Shown: positions 35,306 to 47,223, counted from the stretch's first letter. The stretch: 64,000 nt of DNA from Desulfovibrio porci (GCF_009696265.1 NZ_VUMH01000004.1:124001-188000); one strand, 5' to 3'. Program-made: numbers and translations. The notes: generated by a model not told the origin, from the sequence alone.

Positions 35306-35515
35306 ATGTTCGGCATTGGCACGCAGGAACTCTTACTCATTCTGGTAGTCGTGCTGCTCATTTTCGGCGCAAAAAAACTGCCGGAAATAGGCGGCGGACT
35401 CGGTCGGGCTATCCGCAACTTCCGCCGCGCGTCATCTGAACCCGATGAAATCGACATCACCCCCAAGGACAAAAAAGAGCCGTCCTCTTCCGGTGATGAC
35501 TCCCACAAGGCCTGA
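35306..35515 (+). CDS. tatA: Sec-independent translocase protein TatA/TatE
   Basis: 69-residue pore component of the twin-arginine pathway. One N-terminal membrane helix ([20 protein letters not shown]) is followed by the [20 protein letters not shown] amphipathic helix and a charged tail. GGAGG lies upstream of the ATG. tatB/tatC are not adjacent, so they must lie elsewhere. Confidence 0.95.
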   Translation: MFGIGTQELLLILVVVLLIFGAKKLPEIGGGLGRAIRNFRRASSEPDEIDITPKDKKEPSSSGDDSHKA

Positions 35516-35547
35516 GCGTCATAAAACGGCTGATAAAGGATTTCTCT

Positions 35548-35979
35548 ATGAAAGCAGAACAATTATCCGTTTTTCTGGAAAACCGGGCCGGCCGTCTGGC
35601 TGAAGTCACCCACACCCTGGCCGAGGCGGGCATCAACATCCGCGCCCTTTCCCTGGCCGACACGTCGGACTTCGGCATTTTGCGCATGATCGTCTGCGAT
35701 CATGAAAAAGCCAAAACCGTGCTCAAGGAAAAAGGCTTTACCCTGGGGCGCACCAGCGTGGTGGCCGTGGAAGTGGCCGACACGCCGGGCGGTCTTGATG
35801 CCGTTTTGCAGCTTGTTTCGCGTAACGGCATCAATGTGGAATACATGTACGCCTTTGTGCAGCGCGACCAGGAAAGCGCGGTGATGATTTTCCGCTTCGA
35901 CAAGGTGGATCAGGCCGTGGACGTGCTCAAAAACAACGGCTTCACCATCATCCCGGCGGACCGTCTCTGCAGCTATTAG
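35548..35979 (+). CDS. Tandem ACT-domain protein
   Basis: 143 residues formed by two ACT domains ([20 protein letters not shown] at residues about 7-26; [20 protein letters not shown] near 72-91), the fold that binds amino acids for allosteric control. No catalytic domain is attached. Such stand-alone double-ACT proteins are often annotated as amino-acid-binding. It may be cotranscribed with tatA (32-base gap) and is followed by a terminator. Confidence 0.88.
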   Translation: MKAEQLSVFLENRAGRLAEVTHTLAEAGINIRALSLADTSDFGILRMIVCDHEKAKTVLKEKGFTLGRTSVVAVEVADTPGGLDAVLQLVSRNGINVEYMYAFVQRDQESAVMIFRFDKVDQAVDVLKNNGFTIIPADRLCSY

Positions 35980-36094
35980 AGCGGGTTACGTATAAAATTG
36001 CGCCGCTTCAAAAACGGCCGCCCGTCGGAATTTTCGCCGTAAGCGGCGGATCCGCTCCGGAGGAAGATGCCGGGAAGCTGATCTCAGCAGTCTG

Positions 36095-36121
36095 AGAGCC
36101 CCCTTGTGGGGCTCTTTTTTA
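36095..36121 (+). terminator. Terminator of the ACT-domain gene
   Basis: AGAGCCCC-CTTGT-GGGGCTCT hairpin (36095-36115) followed by a run of T through 36120. The rest of the 420-base gap before groES is AT-rich at 36170-36235, a likely promoter zone (TTGAAA at 36177), but no CIRCE element or clear sigma32 site is visible. Confidence 0.9.
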
Positions 36122-36401
36122 TGCGCCGCCGGGACGGCCGGGCGTAGCGGCACCAAACTCATTTTTACATAACACATTGAAATAAAATAATTTTTATATT
36201 TTATAGAAAAAAAAATTAAAAAATTTTGCCTCAGCCCCTTTTCAAGCCGCGAGAGTGACTTATCTGTATGCCCGTGCGGGGCAGTGCAACGGCAATGCCC
36301 GCTGCGGCCCGTTACGCGCAATATTTCCGGCGCGTCCGCTGGTTCGGCCGCCGCCTGTGCCCGCAAGGGCAATAAAAAACTTTCCGGGAGGATTTGACGT
36401 C

Positions 36402-36689
36402 ATGAAGCTGAAACCCCTTAACGACCGTGTGCTGGTCAAGCGCCTTGAATCTGAAGAAAAGACCGCCGGTGGTCTGTACATCCCTGACACGGCCAAGGAA
36501 AAGCCCTCCAAGGGCGAAGTTGTGGCCGTGGGTCCCGGCAAGATCGCGGAAAACGGTTCCCGCGTCGCCATGGCTGTGAAGAAGGGCGATGAAGTGCTCT
36601 TCAACAAGTATGCCGGTACGGAAATCAAGCTGGACGGCGTCGACCACCTTGTGATGCGTGAAGAAGACATTCTCGCCATCATCGACTAA
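36402..36689 (+). CDS. groES: Co-chaperonin GroES
   Basis: 95-residue lid of the GroEL chamber. It starts [16 protein letters not shown] at 36402 with GGGAGG upstream; the frame is open further 5' but without a family match. The mobile loop ([20 protein letters not shown]) and the roof segment are intact. It precedes groL by 42 bases. Confidence 0.97.
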   Translation: MKLKPLNDRVLVKRLESEEKTAGGLYIPDTAKEKPSKGEVVAVGPGKIAENGSRVAMAVKKGDEVLFNKYAGTEIKLDGVDHLVMREEDILAIID

Positions 36690-38378
<1,689 letters not shown>

Positions 38379-38425
38379 GCCGTTCCCTGTCGCGGGCTTT
38401 GTTGCCCGTTCCGCTTTGAAAAACG

Positions 38426-38457
38426 ACGGCTCCCGCTCTGCGGCGGGAGCCGTTTTT
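38426..38457 (+). terminator. Terminator of groES-groL
   Basis: ACGGCTCCCGC-TCTGCG-GCGGGAGCCGT (38426-38453) with TTTTT at 38453-38457. The remaining 300 bases before the next gene contain no recognisable gene. Confidence 0.93.
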
Positions 38458-38774
38458 GCATTCTATTCTGGCGGCGGCCGCCCCCAGCAGCGGACAGCGC
38501 TGAAAAAAATTGTTCAAAGGGCTTAAGATATCAGTCCTCCTACCGAAAAAGGGTTATGTGCTTCCCGTTCTTTGAAGAACGGACACACTCTCCGCCGCAT
38601 GTCCTCTCCTTGCGGTGGTTCACGGCATTTCCGGCTTTGTTCGCAAAGCCGCCGGAACAGCACATTGACGTGCCCGAATTGCATGGAATGGATCGCCTGT
38701 CCAGCGCTCCCCGGCGTTTGCCGCCAGTTATTATCAACAGATGCGCGATACGGATGACATTGAGGAGAACATCC

Positions 38775-40580
38775 ATGAACGTCAAAATGTGGATCATTGC
38801 GCTGTGCGGCATTTTCCTGCTGGGCATAGGAACATTGTTCACCGCCAACTTTCTGGTATCACAACGGGTTTTCAATGATGTCACCATGCCGCAGATCACC
38901 GAAGCCTTGCGCCAGAAATACGAATACGGGGTAAAGAGCGCGGTGGAGGTGGAGGCGCAGAATCTGGCCAACCGCCTCAAAAACGTCACGGACAAGAAAG
39001 AACAGTACGCCATTATTGAACAGCTTACCGATTACCAGCGCTTTTTCCCCAACGGCGAAGGCTATTATTTCACCTATACCACCGACGGCATGCGTATCAA
39101 CGTGCCCATCAACAAGTCGTTGAACGGCAAGGATTGCAGCGGCCTCAAAGACGCCAACGGAACACTTTTCGTCCAGGAATTCATGAAAACGGCCAAGAAC
39201 GGCGGCGGCTTTGTGGAGTACACCTTTGAAAAACCCGGCGCGGGCATCCAGCCCAAACTCAGCTATATCTGCCTGATTCCGGGCACAGATGTCCTTATCG
39301 GCACCGGCGTCTATATCGACAGCGTGCAGGCCGAGCAACAGCGCATCTCCGCCCTGGTGGCCGAGAACAATGACCGCTATGCCATGTACCAGGCCTGGAT
39401 CTGTCTGGCTATCGTGGCTTTGATAATTCTGGTGGCCTGGTATGTGACGCGGGTCATCTGCTCCCCCTTGCGCCAATTGACCGGCGCGGCGGATGAAGTG
39501 GCAAAGGGGCACCTTGATACCCAAATCAAACTGCATCCGCGTAGTCCGCGTGAAATCCGCGCTCTGGATGCGTCGTTGGGTCAGATGATCGGCAATCTGC
39601 GCGAACGCATTGACGAAGCGGCCCAAAAAACCAGCGAAGCCAACACCGCCGTGGAAAAAGCCAGGATTGCCCAGAACGAGGCCGAAAAAGCCCGCCAACA
39701 GGCCGAGAGCGCCAAAAAAGACGGCATGCTGGCCGCCGCCAACCGGCTCGAAGGCATTGTGGATATCCTCTCCTCCGCCTCCACGGAGCTTTCGGCCCAG
39801 ATTGAGCAGTCCGACCAGGGGGCCAACGAAGCCGCCGGGCGTGTCTCCGAAGCGGCCACGGCCATGAACGAAATGAACGCCACGGTGCGGGAAGTGGCCC
39901 GCAACGCCTCCGCCGCTTCCGCCGCCTCCGCCGAAACCAAGGTCAAGGCTCAGGCCGGTTCAAATATTGTGGAAAAAGCCGTGCACAGCATCGGGCAGGT
40001 GCGCACTCTCTCGCTCGAACTCAAGGACGATATGGGTCAGCTCAATGAGCATGCCCAGGCCATCACCCAGATTATGAACGTCATTTCGGACATTGCCGAC
40101 CAGACCAATCTGCTGGCCCTCAACGCGGCCATTGAAGCGGCGCGGGCAGGTGAAGCCGGGCGAGGCTTCGCTGTGGTGGCCGACGAAGTGCGCAAACTGG
40201 CAGAAAAAACCATGGCCTCCACCAACGATGTGAGCAACGCCATCCGTTCCATCCAGGAAAGCACGTCCAAGAGCATGGAATCCGTGGACAATGCCGTGAA
40301 GCAGATTGAGCAGGCCACGGACTACGCCAACCAGTCCGGCGCGGCTCTGGAGGAAATCGTGACCACGGTGGACGCCACGGCGGATCAGGTCAACGCCATC
40401 GCCACAGCCAGCGAGGAACAATCCGCCGCCAGCGAGGAAATCAACCAGTCCGTCCTGCAGGTCAATGATATGAACCGACAGATCGCTGTAGCCATGGGCG
40501 AGGCGTCCAAGGCCGTGACGGACCTTTCCGTCCAGGCCCAGAAGCTTACGGGTCTGATTCAGGAAATGAAGCAGGACTGA
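38775..40580 (+). CDS. Methyl-accepting chemotaxis protein with periplasmic Cache-like sensor
   Basis: 601 residues from the ATG at 38775 (GAGGAG upstream; open frame extends further 5' without support). A membrane helix at residues 5-27 is followed by a single-Cache-like sensor ([30 protein letters not shown]) to about residue 190. A second helix ([18 protein letters not shown]), HAMP, a coiled coil and the signalling tip [20 protein letters not shown] complete it. The Cache type often senses small organic acids or amino acids. The signalling domain is close in sequence to the chemoreceptor at 1-1896; the sensors differ. Confidence 0.94.
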   Translation: MNVKMWIIALCGIFLLGIGTLFTANFLVSQRVFNDVTMPQITEALRQKYEYGVKSAVEVEAQNLANRLKNVTDKKEQYAIIEQLTDYQRFFPNGEGYYFTYTTDGMRINVPINKSLNGKDCSGLKDANGTLFVQEFMKTAKNGGGFVEYTFEKPGAGIQPKLSYICLIPGTDVLIGTGVYIDSVQAEQQRISALVAENNDRYAMYQAWICLAIVALIILVAWYVTRVICSPLRQLTGAADEVAKGHLDTQIKLHPRSPREIRALDASLGQMIGNLRERIDEAAQKTSEANTAVEKARIAQNEAEKARQQAESAKKDGMLAAANRLEGIVDILSSASTELSAQIEQSDQGANEAAGRVSEAATAMNEMNATVREVARNASAASAASAETKVKAQAGSNIVEKAVHSIGQVRTLSLELKDDMGQLNEHAQAITQIMNVISDIADQTNLLALNAAIEAARAGEAGRGFAVVADEVRKLAEKTMASTNDVSNAIRSIQESTSKSMESVDNAVKQIEQATDYANQSGAALEEIVTTVDATADQVNAIATASEEQSAASEEINQSVLQVNDMNRQIAVAMGEASKAVTDLSVQAQKLTGLIQEMKQD

Positions 40581-40599
40581 AGCCCCAAGCCTTACATGA

Positions 40600-40644
40600 C
40601 GGTAAAACTCCGGCGGAACCTCTGGCTCCGCCGGAGTTTTACCG
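40600..40644 (+). terminator. Terminator of the chemoreceptor gene
   Basis: Arms 40600-40617 and 40627-40644 (CGGTAAAACTCCGGCGGA / TCCGCCGGAGTTTTACCG), perfect 18 bp, nine-base loop. The internal TTTT of the 3' arm serves as the T-run. Confidence 0.85.
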
Positions 40645-41062
40645 TTGCCTATATCTCCGCCCGCAAGGCGTCCGCAATCCGCAGCCGACGGGGTGCGGAT
40701 GAAAACCGCATCGTAACGGCGGGGCGTGTTCAATGCAGTCGCTATCGCCATCCGTTGCAATATTGTCTTGAGCCGTAGCACAGCTTCGCCGCGCACGGCA
40801 TCGCGCCAACGCCTGGCGCTGCCGCCGGGTCACCCCAGCGTCCGACGAATGAACGAATATCTTCCTCTACAAAAAGCTCTAAGGGCGGGAAGCCGCCAGA
40901 CTTCCCGCCCTTACGCTTCGCGCTGCTGCCGTCCGTTGCGGCGGACAGGCGCTGACGCTACGCGCCCCACGGCCGCAGGGCCGCAGGGGGGCGGGAGCGG
41001 GATAAGTTCATCTTCCCCCCCGGGATGAGACCTTCCCCGCTCCCAACACTCGATCTACAATC
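40645..41062. other. Intergenic region with decayed repeat similarity and a hairpin
   Basis: No gene seen. Around 40736-40793 the text GTCGCTATC, ATTGTCTTG, CCGTA and GCTTCGCCG follows the same order as bases 8397-8453 inside the mobile element, suggesting an old relic. A perfect 13-bp stem (TAAGGGCGGGAAG / CTTCCCGCCCTTA, 40880-40913) follows; it has no T-run for rightward transcription but could end leftward glnN transcripts. Confidence 0.4.
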
Positions 41063-43255
41063 CTAGTGCGCCCAGAGCAGCTCAGAATACTTGGGCAGCA
41101 CCCACAGGCTGTCCTCCACCAGCCTTTCTAAAGTGTCGGCATGGACGCGGCATTCGGTCATGGCGGTCAGAATGCTGTCGCGCGCTTCCTTGGCCTGTTC
41201 CAGAGCGTCCTGGACGCCCTGGGTCTTTTCCACGGCCTTTTCCAGCTTTTCCACGCCGGTCTGCAGGGCCGTGATATGGGTATGCAGAAGTTTGAAATAA
41301 CCCTCCTCGCGCGCGGCGGACTTGTCGCCCAGCACGGCGCGGGTCTTGAGCACCGCGTCGGCGGCTTTGGTCTGGGCTTCCAGGCACTGCGGCAGCACCA
41401 TGGAACGCACCATGTTGACCATCAGATTGCCTTCGATGCAGAGGGTTTTGCCGTAATTTTCCAGCAAGATTTCCTGGCGGGCCAGAATTTCACGCTCGCT
41501 CAGGATGCCGTGCCGCAAAAAGACGTTCATCACCTCAGGGTCGCTGTAGTGTTCCAGGGCGGCCACGGTATTGTTATAATTGGGCAGACCGCGTTTGGCC
41601 GCTTCCTTGGGCCAGGCGGCGGAATAGCCGTTGCCGTTGAAAACCACCGGCATGTGTTGCTTGAACAGCCGGGGCAGCAGATCCTGCAAGGCCGCATTGA
41701 GCTTGGCGCCGGCTGAAATCGCGGCCTCCAGCTCGGTGGCGATGTCATCCAGGGCGCAGGCCACGGCGGCATTGAGCGCGATGTTCACCGGAGCTACTGA
41801 CTGCGAGGAACCCACGGCCCGGAACTCGAACTTGTTGCCGGTAAAGGCGAAGGGGCTGGTACGGTTGCGGTCGGAAAGATCCACGGGCAGGGGCGGCAGC
41901 GTGGAAACACCCACTTCCATGACCGGGCTCTTCCTGTTCCTGGCATGGCTGCCGTGGATGATATCGTCCAGCACCTCCGTGAGCTGTTCGCCCAGATAGA
42001 CCGAAAGGATGGCCGGGGGCGCTTCATTGGCTCCCAGACGGTGGTCGTTGCCCGCCCCCACAGTACCCAGGCGCAGGGCCGTGCTGTGCTGGTGCACGGC
42101 ACGCAGCACGGCGGCCAGAAAGACCAGGAACTGCGCGTTGTCCTGCGGCGTGGTGCCGGGGTTGAGCAGGTTCTGGCCGTCGGAATCGCACATGGACCAG
42201 TTGTTGTGTTTGCCGCTGCCGTTGACTCCGGCAAAGGGCTTTTCGTGCAGCAGGCAGACAAAGCCGTGCTTGCCGGCCATATGCCGCATCATGTTCATGG
42301 TCAGCATATTGTGGTCGCAGGCGATGTTGGCCTCTTCATAGACCGGCGCGATTTCAAATTGACCGGGGGCCACTTCGTTATGACGGGTCTTGGCCGGAAT
42401 ACCCAGAGCCAGCAGTTCGTTTTCCACGTCCTGCATGAAGCTCATGACCCTGCCGGGAATGGCTCCGAAGTAATGATCTTCCATTTCCTGGCCCTTGGGC
42501 GAAGGCGCGCCCAACAGGGTACGGCCCGCCAGCATGATGTCCGGACGCAGCACGGCCAGATTCTTGTCCACCAGAAAATATTCCTGCTCCGGTCCGACCA
42601 TGGCCCGCACGTAGCCGGCCGAAGTGTTGCCGAAGAGCTTCAGGATGCGCAGGGCCTGCCGGGACAAGGCGGAAATGGAGCGCAACAGCGGAATTTTACG
42701 GTCCAGGGCCTCGCCGGAATAGGAATAGAAATAGGTCGGGATGTGCAGGGTCGCGCCGTAGGGCTGGTGGATGATGAACACCGGCACCGAAGGATCCCAG
42801 GCGGTATAGCCGCGCGCTTCAAAGGTAGAACGGATGCCGCCGGACGGGAAGGACGAGGCGTCCGGTTCGCCGCTGATCAGCATCTTGCCGGAGAACTCGC
42901 TGATGACCTGTCCGTCGGCCGAAGGCGCGAGAAAGGCGTCATGCTTTTCCGCGGTCAGGCCGGTCATGGGATGAAACCAATGGGTATAATGGGTTGCGCC
43001 GTTTTCAATGGCCCAGTCTTTCATGGCGTTGGCCACCACGTCGGCAATTTCCGGATTCAGGCGTTCGCCGTCACGGATTGTTTTGGCCAGCTTGCGATAG
43101 ACGTCTTTGGGCAGACGCTTGCGCATCACGGCAAGGCCGAAGACATTGCGTCCGAAAATCTCGCCGGCCTCATGCGACTTTTCCTCCTGGCTGGAGGGAA
43201 CCACCGGCGTTGCGTCAACAGCCTTGAATACCGCCTTGTTGCGGGGGGAACTCAT
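41063..43255 (-). CDS. glnN: Glutamine synthetase type III
   Basis: ATP-dependent synthesis of glutamine from glutamate and ammonium. 730 residues, the size of GSIII rather than the 450-470 of GSI. GSIII blocks: VGPEQEYFLVDK, HNEVAPGQFEIAPVYEEANI, NGSGKHNNWSMC. The start MSSPRNKAV at 43255 is supported by GGAG eight bases upstream; an earlier in-frame ATG six codons before overlaps that site. Last gene of the amtB-PII-glnN group, pairing ammonium uptake and sensing with assimilation. GSIII is typical of Bacteroidetes and cyanobacteria; some anaerobes carry it as a second GS. Confidence 0.95.
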   Translation of the reverse strand: MSSPRNKAVFKAVDATPVVPSSQEEKSHEAGEIFGRNVFGLAVMRKRLPKDVYRKLAKTIRDGERLNPEIADVVANAMKDWAIENGATHYTHWFHPMTGLTAEKHDAFLAPSADGQVISEFSGKMLISGEPDASSFPSGGIRSTFEARGYTAWDPSVPVFIIHQPYGATLHIPTYFYSYSGEALDRKIPLLRSISALSRQALRILKLFGNTSAGYVRAMVGPEQEYFLVDKNLAVLRPDIMLAGRTLLGAPSPKGQEMEDHYFGAIPGRVMSFMQDVENELLALGIPAKTRHNEVAPGQFEIAPVYEEANIACDHNMLTMNMMRHMAGKHGFVCLLHEKPFAGVNGSGKHNNWSMCDSDGQNLLNPGTTPQDNAQFLVFLAAVLRAVHQHSTALRLGTVGAGNDHRLGANEAPPAILSVYLGEQLTEVLDDIIHGSHARNRKSPVMEVGVSTLPPLPVDLSDRNRTSPFAFTGNKFEFRAVGSSQSVAPVNIALNAAVACALDDIATELEAAISAGAKLNAALQDLLPRLFKQHMPVVFNGNGYSAAWPKEAAKRGLPNYNNTVAALEHYSDPEVMNVFLRHGILSEREILARQEILLENYGKTLCIEGNLMVNMVRSMVLPQCLEAQTKAADAVLKTRAVLGDKSAAREEGYFKLLHTHITALQTGVEKLEKAVEKTQGVQDALEQAKEARDSILTAMTECRVHADTLERLVEDSLWVLPKYSELLWAH

Positions 43256-43291
43256 ACCATCGTCTCCTTTCATTTCAAAAAATATGAATGC

Positions 43292-43630
43292 CTACAGCGC
43301 GTCTTCGCCGCGTTCGCCCGTGCGGATGCGCACCGCGTCCTGCACGTCGCTGATGAATATCTTGCCGTCGCCCACCTGGCCGGTGCGGGCCGTGGCCACC
43401 ACGGCATTGAGCACCTTTTCCAGGGCCTCGTCGTGCAGCACCAGTTCAATCTTGATCTTGGGCAGGCAGTCCACCTGCATGGTGGTGCCCCGGTAGACTT
43501 CGGTATGACCGCGCTGGCGGCCGAAGCCCCTTATTTCCGAATAGTTCATGCCGTGAATGCCCAGCTTTGAGAGCTCTTCCTTGACCCTCTCCAACATGCC
43601 GGGCCGGATGATGATTTCCAGTTTCTTCAT
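43292..43630 (-). CDS. PII signal-transduction protein (GlnB/GlnK family) lacking Tyr51
   Basis: 112-residue trimeric nitrogen sensor that binds ATP/ADP and 2-oxoglutarate. It matches the PII signature (MKKLEIIIRPGMLERVKEEL; DGKIFISDVQDAVRIRTGE). The T-loop reads GHTEVYRGTTM: Tyr46 is present but position 51, the uridylylated tyrosine in E. coli PII, is Met. So control by GlnD-type uridylylation is not expected at that site. It lies between amtB and glnN and probably binds the transporter, as GlnK does. Confidence 0.92.
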   Translation of the reverse strand: MKKLEIIIRPGMLERVKEELSKLGIHGMNYSEIRGFGRQRGHTEVYRGTTMQVDCLPKIKIELVLHDEALEKVLNAVVATARTGQVGDGKIFISDVQDAVRIRTGERGEDAL

Positions 43631-43656
43631 GAGATGTCCCCTTCGCCGCTTGCGGC

Positions 43657-44865
43657 TTACAGCGAATAGCCACGTTCGTTATGCTCACTCAGGTCCAGGC
43701 CGACATATTCCGCTTCAGGCGCCACGCGCAGCCCCACAATGGCATCCACGACGCAGAGCAGAAGACGGCTCACCACATAGACGAAGACCCAGGTGCCCAG
43801 CACGGAGATGAACTGTACCCAGAGCTGATGTGGATTGCCGTAAAACAGACCGTCCACCTCGTTGATGGCCGCACTGGCAAACAGGCCGGTGGCAAGCGCG
43901 CCCCAGGTGCCGCCCAGACCGTGGATGCCCACCACGTCCAGCGCATCGTCATAGCCGAACCTGTTCTTGAGCAGCACGCCGCCATAGCAGACCATGCCGC
44001 CTATAAAGCCGATAAGCATGGCGGGCAGCAGGCCCACAAAGCCTGCGCCGGGCGTGATGGCCACCAGACCGGCCAGAGCTCCGGAAATGGCGCCCAGGCT
44101 GGTGGGCTTGCCGGTGCGCTTCCATTCCACCAGCATCCAGCCGAGGATGCCGCAGGCCGAGGCCAGATGGGTGGTCAGCAGGGCCTGACCGGCCAGCGGA
44201 CCGGCGGACAGGGCGCTGCCAGCATTGAAGCCGAACCAGCCGAACCAGAGCAAGCCGCCGCCCAGCAGGGTGAAGGGCAGATTATTGGGTGTGAAGCTCT
44301 GCGGACCTGTGGACAGCCGGGGGCCGAGGGCCTGGGCGCAGGCCAGCGCGCCCGCGCCGGAAGCCATATGGACCACCGCGCCGCCGGCGAAGTCCACAGC
44401 GCCCAGCTTGGCCATCCAGCCGCCGCCCCAGACCCAGTGGGCCATGGGCGCATAGGCGAAGATCATCCAGAGGCCGGAGAAGAGCAGCATGGCCGAGAAG
44501 CGGATGCGCTCGGCGTATGCGCCGGAAACCAGTGCCACTGTCAGAACCGCGAACATACACTGAAAGGCCACAAAAACGGTGTGCGGAAGATTGGAGGCCG
44601 CCGGAGCGGCCGTGCCCTCGACCCCGTTCAGGAACAGATAGGAAAAATTGCCGATCAGGCCGCCGACATCCTCGCCAAAGGCCAGGGTGTAGCCCACAAG
44701 AGCCCAGAGCACGGTAATCAGACCCAGACTGGCGTAACTGTGCATGTGTGTGGAAAGCACATTGCGCGCACGGACCAGACCACCGTAAAACAGGGCCAGA
44801 GCCGGGGTCATCAGCATGACCATGGTGGCGCAGATAATGATAAAAGCCGTATCCGAAGCGTTCAT
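43657..44865 (-). CDS. amt: Ammonium transporter
   Basis: 402 residues, eleven membrane helices, with the Amt/MEP signature segments: DTAFIIICATMVMLMTPALA near the N-terminus, FYGGLVRARN, ASGAGALACA, and the late pore-lining histidine in VVGIHGLGGTWGALATG. The usual signal peptide is absent, as in many Amt proteins outside enterics. First gene of the amt-PII-glnN operon, downstream of a candidate sigma54 promoter. Confidence 0.95.
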   Translation of the reverse strand: MNASDTAFIIICATMVMLMTPALALFYGGLVRARNVLSTHMHSYASLGLITVLWALVGYTLAFGEDVGGLIGNFSYLFLNGVEGTAAPAASNLPHTVFVAFQCMFAVLTVALVSGAYAERIRFSAMLLFSGLWMIFAYAPMAHWVWGGGWMAKLGAVDFAGGAVVHMASGAGALACAQALGPRLSTGPQSFTPNNLPFTLLGGGLLWFGWFGFNAGSALSAGPLAGQALLTTHLASACGILGWMLVEWKRTGKPTSLGAISGALAGLVAITPGAGFVGLLPAMLIGFIGGMVCYGGVLLKNRFGYDDALDVVGIHGLGGTWGALATGLFASAAINEVDGLFYGNPHQLWVQFISVLGTWVFVYVVSRLLLCVVDAIVGLRVAPEAEYVGLDLSEHNERGYSL

Positions 44866-45042
44866 CCCAAAACTCCCTTATGGCCGCTGCCGCCCGCAAC
44901 TTCCGTCGCGTCGTCTTCCCGGGAACGACATGAACCCGGCATCTGCGGCGGCCCTATCCGGCCAGGCAAAAACTCCAGAGACGAAACCGGCGCCATGGTT
45001 TCTCCCCGACGCGACACATGTCGCGCCTCCCATGTGCCTTAA

Positions 45043-45058
45043 GGCACAATCCATGCCA
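45043..45058 (-). promoter_or_regulatory. Candidate sigma54 (-24/-12) promoter of amt-PII-glnN
   Basis: On the minus strand TGGCATGGATTGTGC (45058-45044) has the diagnostic GG-N10-GC spacing. The -24 element TGGCAT differs by one base from TGGCAC; the -12 element is GTGC instead of TTGC. Predicted start near 45032, about 167 bases before amt. The -12 part overlaps a palindrome (GTGCCTTAAGGCAC, 45034-45047). Confidence 0.55.
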
Positions 45059-45190
45059 GGACCGGATGGCAAACCGAATGGCTATATATCTATTTAATTT
45101 TGCACAATATTTTTTTGATATATGCGGAGAGGGGATACAGCGGGCGGCTTGCGGAAGGCTCTTTTTTCAACAAATTTGTCGAAAAAAGAA

Positions 45191-45229
45191 AAGGATTCTC
45201 CCACCAATCCGGGCAGCGGGAGAATCCTT
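45191..45229 (-). terminator. Terminator of the NifA-like gene
   Basis: AAGGATTCTCCC (45191-45202) and GGGAGAATCCTT (45218-45229), perfect 12 bp. Read leftward the stem is followed by TTTTCTTTTTTC. A near-perfect 28-base palindrome overlaps the T-tract region at 45161-45188. Confidence 0.85.
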
Positions 45230-45287
45230 CTTGTGAATATTATGTAAAATCAATATATTATATATTGTTCTTTTAAATCTACAATTT

Positions 45288-45303
45288 TGTCATTTTTGCA
45301 ACA
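45288..45303. promoter_or_regulatory. Candidate NifA-type upstream activator site
   Basis: TGT-CATTTTTGCA-ACA is an exact TGT-N10-ACA, the NifA UAS consensus. It lies about 230 bases upstream of the candidate -24/-12 promoter and 119 bases downstream of the NifA-like gene, in an AT-rich stretch that may bend. Confidence 0.5.
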
Positions 45304-45421
45304 TTCTGAGTTGAGCGCGCAACCCAAAGCCAATTTTCAATGTGAAACAGCGCCCTTTCACCCCGGTTATGCGCTGGGTGCGGGCCGCCGCCGCAAAAAC
45401 TACATTTTGGATGATTTACAT

Positions 45422-47047
45422 TCAGGCGTCACTATCAACGGGCGGCATACCCTTGCGGGCGGGGCGAAAGGTTTTGTAACTGATGCCGTATTTTTTCAGG
45501 CGCAGGGCCATGATCCGCTCGGTCAGTCCCAGACTGGCCGCGGCCCGGCCGATCTGCCCCCGGCTGGATTCCAGGGCTTCCACAATGCAGGCCCGCTCCA
45601 GTTCATCCAGACGCTCCTGCAGACTGCCGGCCAGGCCGGGCCGAAGGGCGCAACGGTCATCGCCGCCATGGCCGCCACAGTGCACGCTGTGCAGAGCCGG
45701 AGGCAGATGCTGGGGCAGCACCAGATTTTCGCGGCCCAGCAGCAGTACGGCGCGTTCCATGACGTTCTCCAACTCGCGGATATTGCCGGGCCAGTCATAA
45801 CGCTGGAGCATGTCCATGACGGCCAAGGAAAGGCGGACATTCTTCCGCCCGTTGGCAGCCGAGTATTTTTGGATAAAATGGCTGGCTAGGGGCAGGATAT
45901 CCTCGGGACGCTGACGCAGGGGCGGCAGAAAAATGGGAAAGACATTGAGGCGGTAAAACAAATCGCGGCGGAAGCTCCCCTCCTCCACCATCCGCTCCAG
46001 ATCGCGGTTTGTGGCGGTAATGAAGCGCACGTCCACATGCAGGGTCTCCATGCCGCCCAGGCGTTCAAAGGTGCGTTCCTGCAAAACGCGCAACAGCTTG
46101 GCCTGGGTCATCAGGGAAAGTTCGCCCACTTCATCCAGAAACAGCGTGCCGCCGTGCGCCAGTTCAAAACGCCCCTTGCGGGTGGCGTTGGCCCCGGTAA
46201 AAGCTCCACGCTCGTGCCCGAACAGTTCGCTCTCAATGAGATTTTCCGGCAGGGCCGCGCAGTTGAGCGAAATAAACGGCCGGGCCGCGCGGGCGCTGGC
46301 CGCATGAATGGCTCTGGCGGCCAGTTCCTTGCCCGTGCCGGACTCGCCCTGCAATAAAACCGTGGTGGCGGACGGGGCCACCTGGGCTATCTGGGCATAA
46401 ACCTTCTGCATGCTTTCCGAATTGCCCACAAAGCCCTTGGGCCGCAGCGAGGGACGGCTCTCCTCGTCCATGCGCCCCTGGGTTTCCAGAGCAGCATGTC
46501 CCAGCAGCGTGGCAATGATCAGCAGCAAGCGGACTTCGTCTTCCAGAGTGGCGGCATCGGCCAGCAGGTGATCCACGGAAAGCGCGCCCACCACATGGTT
46601 ATTAAGCCGGATGGGCACGCAGATAAAGGAAATGCCCTCTTTTTTCAGATCGCGCGAACGGGTTTTGTTCAGAAACAGCGGCTCTTCGGAGACATCGGAA
46701 ATATACATGGCACGGCCGCTCTCAATGACCCGGCCGGTGATGCCTTCGCCGCGCACATAGCGGCCGCGCTGGCGCTCCGCGGGCTTGAGGCCGTAGGAGG
46801 ATTCAATGCGGATTTCGCCGGTCTGCGGTGACACCAGAGTGATGGCCCCGCGCATCATGTGCAGATGCCCGGCCATCAGGGCCAAAGCCTTGTCCAGAGC
46901 CTGCGCTACGTCGCTGGCGGCATCCATGAGCTGAGCCAGTTCCTGCAGCAGGCGAAGCTGGCTCTCACAGTGTGCGTCAACAGACTCCGGCGGCAGGGAC
47001 GGAATAGCGGCAGGCGATAACAAAGGAGCGGAGTTGGCGCGGGGCAT
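45422..47047 (-). CDS. NifA-like sigma54-dependent transcriptional activator
   Basis: 541 residues from the ATG at 47047 (GAGG upstream; open frame extends further but unsupported). N-terminal GAF domain ([40 protein letters not shown]) at residues about 40-190. AAA+ domain with Walker A GESGTGKE near 234, the sigma54-contacting GAFTGA near 280 and Walker [13 protein letters not shown]-terminal Fis-type HTH ([25 protein letters not shown]) with the YKTF ending common in NifA. No nif genes are in the window; the amt-PII-glnN operon directly downstream is the obvious target. The enhancer-like site at 45288 and the -24/-12 site support this. Confidence 0.9.
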   Translation of the reverse strand: MPRANSAPLLSPAAIPSLPPESVDAHCESQLRLLQELAQLMDAASDVAQALDKALALMAGHLHMMRGAITLVSPQTGEIRIESSYGLKPAERQRGRYVRGEGITGRVIESGRAMYISDVSEEPLFLNKTRSRDLKKEGISFICVPIRLNNHVVGALSVDHLLADAATLEDEVRLLLIIATLLGHAALETQGRMDEESRPSLRPKGFVGNSESMQKVYAQIAQVAPSATTVLLQGESGTGKELAARAIHAASARAARPFISLNCAALPENLIESELFGHERGAFTGANATRKGRFELAHGGTLFLDEVGELSLMTQAKLLRVLQERTFERLGGMETLHVDVRFITATNRDLERMVEEGSFRRDLFYRLNVFPIFLPPLRQRPEDILPLASHFIQKYSAANGRKNVRLSLAVMDMLQRYDWPGNIRELENVMERAVLLLGRENLVLPQHLPPALHSVHCGGHGGDDRCALRPGLAGSLQERLDELERACIVEALESSRGQIGRAAASLGLTERIMALRLKKYGISYKTFRPARKGMPPVDSDA

Positions 47048-47223
47048 GAGATAAAATACCTCAGGCGGCGCGGTCTTGCAACGCTCAGGCAAAAGCGGCC
47101 ACTCCCCCCTGTGGGAAGGGATGGAATCCATGCGCACTGCTGCGGCCGGAGCGTGACCAACCCATAAATTGCAATGTTCGGCTTGACACGTTATAATTTT
47201 TTGGTTAGAAGATTGCTTCACTC

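Noticed and set aside
36122..36401. CIRCE or sigma32 control site upstream of groES
   Set aside because: I looked for TTAGCACTC-N9-GAGTGCTAA and for CTTGAA/CCCCAT pairs and found neither in a convincing form.
45034..45047. GTGCCTTAAGGCAC palindrome as a separate operator
   Set aside because: It overlaps the -12 part of the candidate sigma54 promoter and cannot be called an independent site from sequence alone.
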